From Micromonospora rubida (GTDB taxonomy: Bacteria; Actinomycetota; Actinomycetes; Mycobacteriales; Micromonosporaceae), in NCBI RefSeq assembly GCF_009908295.1, contig NZ_JAAALO010000008.1, positions 186,001 through 250,000 on the forward strand: a stretch of DNA of 64,000 bases, written 5' to 3'. The notes under the pieces are model-generated. The model searched no databases. It was not told where the DNA came from and saw only the letters and a program-made list of their open reading frames with translations. A program made the translations under genes and the position numbers. How positions within the stretch are numbered: the first letter of the stretch is position 1; each line of letters starts with the position of its first letter. This document shows positions 8,379 to 14,698 of this stretch, in pieces.

Positions 8379-9239
8379 TCACTTGGCGCCGGTGATGATC
8401 CCGGGATTGATGCAGAGGCCGGGGTTGCTGCCGTTGCGCTCGGCGATCTCCAGGCACCGCGACACCTTGTCGACCTTCGCGTTCGTCTCGGTGATCTGCT
8501 TCTGGATGGCGGCGTTCTTCCGGTCCTGCTCCAGGTTCCGGGTCTGGGCGAGCTTGTCCTGGAAGGCCTTGATGTTGCCCTCGGTCTTGTCGTCGTGGTT
8601 GACCCGGGTGATCGTGACCGACAGGATGTCGACGTCAGTGGAGAGCCGCGCCTCCGCGCTGGTCTTGATGCTCTCCGCGAAGGGCTTCAGCTCCACGTTC
8701 AGGTTGCCCGTGTTGGCGTCGATCCGCTCCAGCGGGTTGTAGCTGGCGAAGGCGTCGTTGACGGCGCTGTCGAGCTGGACGCCCACCCGCTGGCCCCGGA
8801 AGCTGTCGAAGTCGCCCTTGTAGTCCATGAACTGCTTCGGCGCGTTCTCCGGCTTGACCTGCCACTCGATGAGCACCTCGACGCAGGCGTCGGCGAGCGT
8901 GCCGGTGCGGACCCGGACGCAGTGGTCGCCGCCGATGTGGTCGTACTTCTGCCGACCGGCGTCCCATTCGCCGACCTTCTGCCAGGGGGCGACCCACTTC
9001 AGGCCGGAGCCGGTGACCTTCCCCGTCGGCTTGCCGAAGCTGGTGACGATCCCGACCGAGCGGATCGGCACGGAGTGGGCGCTGGAGCCGACGACGAACA
9101 CCACCGCGCCGACGAGGCAACCGAGTGCCACCAGGGTGGCGGTCCGCTTCGTCGACCTGCTCGGGGCGGCGAGCGCGAGCAGGCCGGAGATCGCCAGGGC
9201 GACGACAAAGATGATCGTGACGGTGAAGCCGAAGGGCAT
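8379..9239 (-). CDS. SPFH/Band 7 domain membrane protein
   Basis: This 286-residue protein has two N-terminal membrane segments (VTIIFVVALAISGLLALA and ATLVALGCLVGAVVFVVGSS) followed by an SPFH domain: VGIVTSFGKPTGKVTGSGLKWVAPW is the hallmark N-terminal part of the domain. A helical region (AFQDKLAQTRNLEQDRKNAA) follows, as in stomatin/prohibitin relatives that form rings on membranes. A cysteine pair near the C terminus (SRCLEIAE, GLCINPG) may form a disulfide. A GGAG box lies nine bases before the ATG. The cellular role is unknown; such proteins organise membrane microdomains or chaperone proteases. Confidence 0.85.
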   Translation of the reverse strand: MPFGFTVTIIFVVALAISGLLALAAPSRSTKRTATLVALGCLVGAVVFVVGSSAHSVPIRSVGIVTSFGKPTGKVTGSGLKWVAPWQKVGEWDAGRQKYDHIGGDHCVRVRTGTLADACVEVLIEWQVKPENAPKQFMDYKGDFDSFRGQRVGVQLDSAVNDAFASYNPLERIDANTGNLNVELKPFAESIKTSAEARLSTDVDILSVTITRVNHDDKTEGNIKAFQDKLAQTRNLEQDRKNAAIQKQITETNAKVDKVSRCLEIAERNGSNPGLCINPGIITGAK

Positions 9240-9542
9240 TCGTCCGGCTCCTTTCGAGGGGAGTGGGCCATCACCTTAGGGGCACCTGTCAAGGCGGAGC
9301 GCAGGCGGGTCCGAGCGGTCGTCTCGGCGCGCACGGTGAAGGTGACAACCATGCCCGAGGCTAGACGGCCACCCGCTCCACCAACTCCCCGAACACCGGC
9401 CTGCGCCGCAACCTCGCCTGCGACTGCGGGTGCAACTCCAGGGCGCGCTGCTGTGCGCCCTCGGCCTTGGGCCTCGGCAGTCGTGAGAGTCTCCGGCTTG
9501 GCAGGTCCCAGGGGATACGCGCGCTACCGACGCTATCGGCTC

Positions 9543-9662
9543 CTGTCGGGTCGGCTCCTGTCGGGTCGGCTCCTGTCGGGTCGGCTCCTGTCGGGTCGGC
9601 CCTTGTCGGGTCGGCCCTTGTCGGGTCGGCCCCTGTCGGGTCGGCCCTTGTCGGGTCGGTCC
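9543..9662. repeat. Eight-copy 15-bp tandem repeat
   Basis: Eight head-to-tail copies of a 15-bp unit, CTGTCGGGTCGGCTC and close variants, fill exactly 120 bases. The first four copies are identical except that the fourth ends in CCC. Later copies alternate CTG/TTG at the start and CTC/CCC at the end, and the last ends TCC. A degenerate partial unit precedes the first. As 15 is divisible by three, all frames stay open and code Gly-Arg-Leu-Leu-Ser type repeats, but no gene context supports translation. Confidence 0.95.
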
Positions 9663-9669
9663 GCCCTCC

Positions 9670-9747
9670 GTCGGCCCCTTTGGAGCTGCCCCGTTTGTGC
9701 TACCGATGAAGCGGGCGCGTAAACGGGGCAGCTCCAAAGGGGCCGAC
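9670..9747. repeat. Perfect 27-bp inverted repeat with 24-bp loop
   Basis: Arms at 9670-9696 (starting GTCGGCCCCTTTGGAGCTGC) and 9721-9747 are exact reverse complements, separated by 24 bases. As RNA this would be a very stable long hairpin on either strand. It follows the tandem repeat by seven bases, and both share GTCGG(C/G) cores. It could be a bidirectional terminator, a REP/MITE-like mobile palindrome or a small structured RNA; the sequence alone does not decide. Confidence 0.9.
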
Positions 9748-9978
9748 AGGCAGGTCCCCGACCGGTCGCGAGGGGCAGCCGTCCGGCCGCCACCCGACTC
9801 TCCGATGCGCGTGGCGGCATAAGCGGCGTGGCGGCGACCTCCCGGAGCATTCGCGGGAGCGGAAACAGCGACGGCACAGGAGATCGAGACCGAGGCTCCG
9901 GCCATGGATCCCACGCCCTTGCCCGGACCGCACTGAGTTTTTGGCGTAACGACTTGTGGCGGTGGGTGATCACGTTGT

Positions 9979-10066
9979 GCGGCCGGCACCCGTGTCGGGG
10001 TGCCGGCCGCTGGTGTGGATGTGGATGTGCCGCTGGCCGGCACCGAGTCGTCGGTGCCGGCCAGCG
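9979..10066 (-). terminator. Double hairpin terminator downstream of the transglycosylase-like gene
   Basis: Two perfect GC-rich stem-loops sit back to back just past the stop of the minus-strand gene at 10093. The nearer has 16-bp arms (10031-10046 and 10051-10066) and a four-base loop. The farther has 13-bp arms (9979-9991 and 9998-10010) and a six-base loop. Both contain the GGCCGGCACC core, so one may be a duplicate of the other. There is no T-tract, as usual for actinomycete terminators. Confidence 0.75.
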
Positions 10067-10092
10067 ATTCCCCTTGTGGTGGAAGGTTCGGG

Positions 10093-10692
10093 TCAGCTGT
10101 TCCAGTGCTGGGTGACGAGGTCGGCGGCCTGCTGTTCCCACTGGGCGTACGCGTCGGGGTAGGCCGACACCTGGACGGTCTGTGCGGCGTCGGTCAGGGG
10201 CATGTCCTGCCAGCCGTCGACCTGCTTCAGGCCCTTCAGGAACGCCAGGGTCGAGTGCTCGGGGTCGGTGATCTGCTCCGGGGTGCCCCAACCAGACGTC
10301 GGGCGCTGCTGGAACAGGCCCAGCGAGTCGTGGTCGTTGCGGTCACCGAGGTGGCCCAGGTTCTCCAGCTTCGACTCCTGCAGGGACGTGCCGATGGAGA
10401 TCACGGCGGCCCGCTCGTCCAGGCCGGCCTTCTTCGTGGCGGCGATGATCGCCTTCACGTTGGCGGTCTCCTCGTCACCGAGGTCGATGCGGGACTGCTC
10501 ACCCTGCACACCGTGCGGGATCAGCTTGCCCTTGTCCACGCCGGGCTTGTCGGCCTGCACGGCCACAGCGGTCGTCGGGGTCGCCGACTCGGGGGTGGGG
10601 GTGGCGTGGGCGGTGGCCGGGCCGGCGAACACGCCACCGGCGAAGGCCAGACCAGCGATACCGAGAACGCTCTTACGCATGATCGTGTTCAT
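10093..10692 (-). CDS. Secreted lytic transglycosylase/lysozyme-like protein
   Basis: This 199-residue protein starts at an ATG at 10692, eight bases after a GGAG box. A signal peptide follows (MRKSVLGIAGLAFAGGVFAG, cleaved near ATAHA). After a Thr/Pro/Ala-rich linker comes a compact domain found in actinobacterial cell-wall hydrolases: AAVISIGTSLQESKLENL, where the Glu in LQES is in the position of the catalytic acid, DSLGLFQQRPTSGWG, then PLTDAAQTVQVSAYPDAY. It probably cuts or binds peptidoglycan outside the membrane. It is alone in its transcription unit, with a ~550-bp upstream region and a double terminator, so it is likely regulated individually. Confidence 0.8.
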   Translation of the reverse strand: MNTIMRKSVLGIAGLAFAGGVFAGPATAHATPTPESATPTTAVAVQADKPGVDKGKLIPHGVQGEQSRIDLGDEETANVKAIIAATKKAGLDERAAVISIGTSLQESKLENLGHLGDRNDHDSLGLFQQRPTSGWGTPEQITDPEHSTLAFLKGLKQVDGWQDMPLTDAAQTVQVSAYPDAYAQWEQQAADLVTQHWNS

Positions 10693-10843
10693 GGGGGTGA
10701 CTCCAATCGGGGGTCGACACACACACCACCCCAGGGGAAGGGGCGGGGGTGTGAGCACCACGTCGAGGCGCCCAAAAGATCAAAAAGGGGGAAAGCCATC
10801 CGGACTGCTCACCGCACCGGGGGGTGCTCGTGGCGCCGGGACC

Positions 10844-10935
10844 ATGTGTAACGACCGGCCACCGACCCGCATTCCCTGGGTCCGGGGGGTCAGTAGCGGT
10901 GTGCGCTACTCGATCGTCTGCCAGGTGTAACGACC
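10844..10935. promoter_or_regulatory. Two direct copies of a TGTAACGACC motif
   Basis: CATGTGTAACGACC at 10844 and CAGGTGTAACGACC at 10923 are near-identical and 79 bases apart, i.e. about 155-235 bases upstream of the cell-wall hydrolase start. TGTAAC resembles the half-site described for the actinobacterial response regulator MtrA, which controls cell-wall genes. The link is tentative; the repeat itself is plain in the sequence. Confidence 0.4.
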
Positions 10936-11134
10936 CGGGGCCGGCCGATGTTCCGCCGACCGGATGCCACCGGCCAACACCCCACCCTCCCCAAACCCCC
11001 CACCCCGCCCGCGCCCCACACCTGCGCCCGCCTCACGCGTTGATCGTCGGATTCGGGGCCGCCGTCCCAACACGAACTTCTTGATCATCGCGGAGGTCCG
11101 TGGGGTGGGGCGAAAGTGTGAGGTGGGGCACAGG

Positions 11135-11157
11135 CGATACGAGGCGGTTCCGTATCG
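11135..11157. promoter_or_regulatory. Palindrome 1, candidate TetR operator overlapping -35
   Basis: CGATACG at 11135-11141 and CGTATCG at 11151-11157 are perfect 7-bp arms around a nine-base spacer. The right arm overlaps a possible -35 (TTCCGT, 11148-11153), so a bound repressor would block the promoter of the exporter gene. Confidence 0.6.
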
Positions 11158-11176
11158 AAAAAGGTTCGCTTAGGAT
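11148..11176 (+). promoter_or_regulatory. Candidate promoter of the MFS-TetR operon
   Basis: TTCCGT (11148-11153) and TAGGAT (11171-11176) are separated by 17 bases, the optimal spacing for a housekeeping-type promoter. The -10 fits the actinobacterial TANNNT pattern. It lies between two palindromes, ~70 bases before the exporter start codon. Confidence 0.5.
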
Positions 11177-11184
11177 CGCTCAGG

Positions 11185-11208
11185 TTACGAGTACGTCCCG
11201 TTTCGTAA
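11185..11208. promoter_or_regulatory. Palindrome 2, candidate TetR operator at the transcription start
   Basis: TTACGA at 11185-11190 and TCGTAA at 11203-11208 form 6-bp arms around a 12-base spacer, beginning nine bases after the -10 box. The ACG/CGT core is shared with palindrome 1, which suggests the same protein may bind both. Confidence 0.5.
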
Positions 11209-11244
11209 TTGCGTCGCGGGCGGATCCGGGGGAGAGCTAGCCAA

Positions 11245-12816
11245 ATGCAACTTCACGAAAACACCGGACACCCGAGGAGGTGGGCGATCCTCGGGGTGCT
11301 GGTGATCAGTCTCCTCGTCGTCGTCCTCGACAACACCATCCTCAACGTCGCCCTGCGTACCCTCGCCGACCCGGTGCACGGCCTCGGTGCCAGCCAGGGC
11401 GAGCTGGAGTGGTCCATCAACTCCTACACGCTCGTCTTCGCCGGTCTGCTGTTCACCTTCGGCGTGCTCGGCGACCGCGCCGGGCGCAAGCGGTTCCTGG
11501 TGGCCGGCCTGGTGTTCTTCGGCCTCGCCTCGCTGCTGTCCGCGTACGCGCAGAACCCGGCCCAGCTGATCGGGACCCGCGCGCTGATGGGCCTGGGCGG
11601 CGCGGCGATCATGCCGGCGACCCTGTCGATCATCTCCAACGTCTTCGACCCCCGGGAACGAGGCCGGGCGATCGGCATCTGGGCCGGCGCGGTCGGCCTG
11701 GCCGTGGCGATCGGCCCGATCCTCGGCGGCGCGCTGCTGGAGCACTTCTGGTGGGGCTCGGTCTTCCTGATCAACGTGCCGGTCGTCGCGCTCGGCGTGG
11801 TCCTGGTCGCCCTGCTGGTCCCCGAGTCGCGCGACCCCGACCCGGGCCGGGTCGACGTCCCCGGCGTGCTGCTGTCGGTGGTGGGCCTGGTCGCGCTGAC
11901 CTACGGCATCATCGACGGCGGCGAGCACGGCTTCGACCGGCCCCTGGTCTGGGCGTCGATCGTCGGCGGCCTGGCCGTGCTGGCCTGCTTCGTGGTGCTG
12001 GAGCTGCGCAGCGACCACCCGTCGCTGGACGTCCGGCTGTTCCGGCTGCCGCGGTTCGCCGCGCCGGTGGCACTGGTCGGGCTGATCTTCTTCGCCGCCA
12101 TGGGCGTGATGTTCTTCGGCTCGTTCTATCTTCAGCTGGTCCGCGGGTACAGCCCGTTGGAGACCGGCCTGCTCTTCCTTCCCTTCGCCGCTGCCCAGCT
12201 CATCTTCGCCCCGCGCAGCGCGGCGATGGTCCGCAGGTACGGGGGCAGGGCGGTCGCGATCGTCGGCCTGGCGCTGACCGTGGTGTCGCTGGGGGCGTTC
12301 GCGTTCATCGACACGGACACGCCGATCTGGGCGGTCCTGGTGTGCTTCTTCCTCCAGGGCGCGGGGATGGCGAACGTCATGCCGCCGGCCACCGAGTCGA
12401 TCATGTCCGCGCTGCCGAGGCAGAAGGCGGGGGTCGGCTCGGCGGTCAGCAACACGGTTCGGCAGGTCGCCGGCGCGCTCGGCGTGGCCGTGCTCGGCTC
12501 GGTCCTGTCCGCGCTGTACCGCCAGGACGTCTCCCCGGCCCTGCGGGACCTGCCGGCGGCGGCGCACGAGGCGGCCGGTGAGTCGATCTCCGGTGCGTAC
12601 GCTGCGGCCGGGCAGCTCGGCCCGGCCGGGCCGGCGCTGGTCACGGCGGCCAACCATGCCTTCGTCTCGGCGATGCACTGGGCGGCGGCCCTCTCGGCGG
12701 CGGTCGCCGCGCTCGGCATCGTGGTCGCGCTGCGCTGGATGCCCGGCCGGGATCACGGGCAGCCGCCGGTCGCGACGCCGGCGGCCGGGACACCGGAGTT
12801 GGCCGGAACCGCATAG
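11245..12816 (+). CDS. MFS drug exporter, DHA2 family (14 membrane segments)
   Basis: This 523-residue transporter fits the proton-coupled DHA2 drug-efflux type. Features seen: motif near the first helix LDNTILNVALRTLA, loop 2-3 motif GVLGDRAGRKRFLVAGLVFF (motif A, GxLxDRxGRK), motif C region AVGLAVAIGPILGGALLE, and helix-rich remainder consistent with 14 segments. The start at 11245 follows a strong GGGGGAGAG box. It is followed 11 bases later by a TetR regulator, so the pair forms a typical efflux operon in which the substrate relieves repression. The drug substrate cannot be deduced. Confidence 0.9.
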   Translation: MQLHENTGHPRRWAILGVLVISLLVVVLDNTILNVALRTLADPVHGLGASQGELEWSINSYTLVFAGLLFTFGVLGDRAGRKRFLVAGLVFFGLASLLSAYAQNPAQLIGTRALMGLGGAAIMPATLSIISNVFDPRERGRAIGIWAGAVGLAVAIGPILGGALLEHFWWGSVFLINVPVVALGVVLVALLVPESRDPDPGRVDVPGVLLSVVGLVALTYGIIDGGEHGFDRPLVWASIVGGLAVLACFVVLELRSDHPSLDVRLFRLPRFAAPVALVGLIFFAAMGVMFFGSFYLQLVRGYSPLETGLLFLPFAAAQLIFAPRSAAMVRRYGGRAVAIVGLALTVVSLGAFAFIDTDTPIWAVLVCFFLQGAGMANVMPPATESIMSALPRQKAGVGSAVSNTVRQVAGALGVAVLGSVLSALYRQDVSPALRDLPAAAHEAAGESISGAYAAAGQLGPAGPALVTAANHAFVSAMHWAAALSAAVAALGIVVALRWMPGRDHGQPPVATPAAGTPELAGTA

Positions 12817-12827
12817 GTAAGGGAAGA

Positions 12828-13436
12828 ATGTCGGACATGACTTCCAACGCCGACGCTCCGCGGTCGCCCGGCAGGCCGCGGAGCGTCCGCGCGGACGAGG
12901 CGATCGTGGAGGCCGTTCTCGATCTGCTCGCCGAGGGCAGCACGATCGATGCGTTGTCCATCGAGGGCATCGCCGCCCGGGCCGGGGTGGGCAAGGCCAC
13001 CATCTACCGGCGCTGGTCGGGCAAGGACGCGCTGATGCTCGACGCACTGCGCCGACTCAAGGGAATCCTGCCGCAGCCGGCCGGGCACTCCCTCCGGGAG
13101 GACCTGGTGCTGCTGGTCGGCGCGATCGGGCACAACGTCGACCCTCGGGCCGCGAAGATCATGCCCTGCCTCGTGCCGGAGGTGAACCGCAGCCCGGACC
13201 ACTTCCGGGTCTACCAGAACATCATCGAGCCCCGCCGGCAGCTCATGCGCGGGGTGCTCCGCTGGGGGATGCGCAGCGGCGAGCTGCGCGCCGACCTCGA
13301 CATCGAGGTGGTGCTGGCGCTGCTCTCCGGGCCGATGCTGGTGCAGCGGATGCTGCGCTGGAACCCCGAGCTGGACGACGACTCCCTGCCCGGCAGGATC
13401 GTCGACAGCGTCCTGGACGGCATCCGGGCCCGCTGA
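12828..13436 (+). CDS. TetR-family transcriptional regulator
   Basis: This 202-residue protein has a TetR DNA-binding domain near its N terminus: SIEGIAARAGVGKATIYRRW, then the KDALMLDALRR helix. The rest is an all-helical ligand/dimer domain. It lies just downstream of the exporter, with the same orientation, and probably represses the operon at the palindromes at 11135-11208. Start is uncertain: ATG 12828 has a GGGAAG box only one base away, while ATG 12837 has better spacing and would shorten the protein by three residues. Confidence 0.92.
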   Translation: MSDMTSNADAPRSPGRPRSVRADEAIVEAVLDLLAEGSTIDALSIEGIAARAGVGKATIYRRWSGKDALMLDALRRLKGILPQPAGHSLREDLVLLVGAIGHNVDPRAAKIMPCLVPEVNRSPDHFRVYQNIIEPRRQLMRGVLRWGMRSGELRADLDIEVVLALLSGPMLVQRMLRWNPELDDDSLPGRIVDSVLDGIRAR

Positions 13437-13524
13437 CCCCTCCGGACCCGGCCCCCGGCCCGGCCCCCGACGCCCCGGCCCGGCCGCCGGCGTGTCCCCG
13501 GCGGAGGGTGTCCGGGGCGACCAG

Positions 13525-13530
13525 TAGGGT
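13525..13530 (+). promoter_or_regulatory. Candidate -10 box for the ruvCAB operon
   Basis: TAGGGT fits TANNNT and lies 42-47 bases upstream of the ruvC start codon, in the gap between tetR and ruvC. No clear -35 is visible. Confidence 0.35.
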
Positions 13531-13571
13531 GTCGAACACACGTACTGCTGGCGGCTGGGGGAGGAGGCGGC

Positions 13572-14099
13572 GTGCGCGTGCTCGGCGTCGACCCGGGGCT
13601 GACCCGGTGCGGGGTGGGCGTGGTCGAGGGCGTGCCGGGCCGGCCCTGCACCCTGATCGCCTACCACGTCGTGCGCACCGACCCCGACGACGACCTGCCG
13701 CTGCGCCTGCTGCACCTGGACCGCTCGCTCGCCGACCTGGTCGCCGAGCACCAGCCGGACGCCGTCGCCGTGGAGCGGGTGTTCAGCCAGCACAACGTCC
13801 GCACCGTGATGGGCACCGCCCAGGCCAGCGGGATCGCCGTGCTGGCCGGCGCGCGGGCCGGGCTGCCCGTGCGCACCTACACCCCGAGCGAGGTCAAGGC
13901 CGCCGTCACCGGCTCCGGCACGGCCGACAAGGCGCAGATCACGGCCATGGTCACCCGGCTGTTGCGGCTGGCCGAGCCACCGAAGCCGGCCGACGCGGCC
14001 GACGCCCTCGCGCTGGCCATCTGCCACGTCTGGCGCGGCGGCACCCGCTCGAAGCTGGCCGAGGCGGCCGACCGGGCACGACGAGGAGGAGCACGATGA
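13572..14099 (+). CDS. ruvC: Crossover junction endodeoxyribonuclease RuvC
   Basis: This 175-residue protein resolves Holliday junctions by paired nicks as part of the RuvABC complex. It has the RNase H-like fold signature: VLGVDPGLTRCGVGVVE with the first catalytic Asp (residue 6), DAVAVERVFSQHN with the catalytic Glu, and a C-terminal PADAADALALAICH holding the last two acidic residues. The GTG start follows a GGGGGAGGAGG stretch. The stop overlaps the ruvA start (ATGA), so the three ruv genes are one operon. Confidence 0.97.
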   Translation: MRVLGVDPGLTRCGVGVVEGVPGRPCTLIAYHVVRTDPDDDLPLRLLHLDRSLADLVAEHQPDAVAVERVFSQHNVRTVMGTAQASGIAVLAGARAGLPVRTYTPSEVKAAVTGSGTADKAQITAMVTRLLRLAEPPKPADAADALALAICHVWRGGTRSKLAEAADRARRGGAR

Positions 14100-14698
14100 T
14101 CGCCAGTGTGCGCGGCACGGTGACCGCGACGGGCCCCGATCACGCCGTGGTCGAGGTCGGCGGGGTGGGCCTGGCGGTGTACTGCGCCCCCGGCACGCTC
14201 GCCGACCTGCGGGTCGGCCAGCCCGCCCGGCTGGCCACCAGCCTGGTGGTCCGGGAGGACTCACTCACCCTCTACGGCTTCGCCGACGACGACGCCAAGC
14301 AGCTGTTCGAGCTGCTCCAGACCGCCAGCGGGGTGGGCCCCCGGTTGGCCCAGGCGGTGCTCGCCGTGCACACCCCGGACTCGGTGCGCAAGGCGGTCGC
14401 CAATGCCGACACGGCGGCGCTGACCCGGGTCCCGGGCATCGGCAAGAAGGGTGCCGAGCGCCTGGTGCTGGAGCTGCGCGACCGGATCGGCCCGGTGCCG
14501 GTGGGCACCGACGGCGCGGCCGGGGTGACCAGGGGCGCCTGGCCCGATCAGGTCCGCCAGGCCCTGGTCGGGCTCGGCTGGACGGCCGGCCAGGCCGACC
14601 AGGCGGTTGCCGCCGTGGCGGAGACCGTCGACGGGCCGCCCCCGCCCGTGCCGGTGCTGCTCAAGCAGGCCATCCGTCTCCTCGGCCGGACCCGATGA
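14096..14698 (+). CDS. ruvA: Holliday junction branch migration protein RuvA
   Basis: This 200-residue protein binds the four-way junction and loads RuvB. It shows an OB-fold N domain (MIASVRGTVTATGPDHAVVE), the tandem helix-hairpin-helix middle domain (LLQTASGVGPRLAQAVL and ALTRVPGIGKKGAERLVLEL), an acidic-poor linker and a C-terminal three-helix domain that contacts RuvB (VRQALVGLGWTAGQADQAV). It overlaps both neighbours by four bases. Confidence 0.97.
   Translation: MIASVRGTVTATGPDHAVVEVGGVGLAVYCAPGTLADLRVGQPARLATSLVVREDSLTLYGFADDDAKQLFELLQTASGVGPRLAQAVLAVHTPDSVRKAVANADTAALTRVPGIGKKGAERLVLELRDRIGPVPVGTDGAAGVTRGAWPDQVRQALVGLGWTAGQADQAVAAVAETVDGPPPPVPVLLKQAIRLLGRTR

Larger units (their letters stand above)
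9240..10092. other. 853-bp gene-free region rich in repeats
   Basis: No convincing gene is seen between the SPFH gene start and the end of the transglycosylase-like gene. The stretch holds an eight-copy 15-bp tandem repeat, a perfect 27-bp inverted repeat and two GC-rich hairpins, each listed separately. A weak coding-like stretch of ~39 residues on the minus strand ends at a TAG at 9361-9363 but has no start or family. Confidence 0.7.
10693..11244. other. 552-bp divergent regulatory region between transglycosylase-like gene and MFS exporter
   Basis: No gene is seen here. The left part is the leader of the minus-strand cell-wall gene and carries two copies of a GTGTAACGACC motif (10846 and 10925). 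The middle is C-rich, poorly structured DNA. The right part is the promoter region of the MFS exporter, with two palindromes and a -35/-10 pair, listed separately. Confidence 0.7.

Noticed and set aside
9361..9480. Short coding-like minus-strand stretch with helix-like composition ending at a TAG
   Set aside because: It reads as a plausible protein C terminus (EGAQQRALELHPQSQARLRR), but there is no start, ribosome site or recognisable family, so it is not called as a gene. It could be a remnant.
9543..9662. CRISPR array
   Set aside because: The 15-bp units are directly adjacent with no spacers and no cas genes are near.
8595..9722. Plus-strand open frame reading through the SPFH gene and the 15-bp repeats
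   Set aside because: It is antisense to the well supported SPFH gene and ends in repeat-coded low complexity; no start or family.
10693..10935. c-di-AMP (ydaO-type) riboswitch before the cell-wall hydrolase gene
   Set aside because: Such riboswitches often precede actinobacterial cell-wall hydrolase genes, but the conserved core with AGCTAACC and related blocks is not present on the minus strand here.
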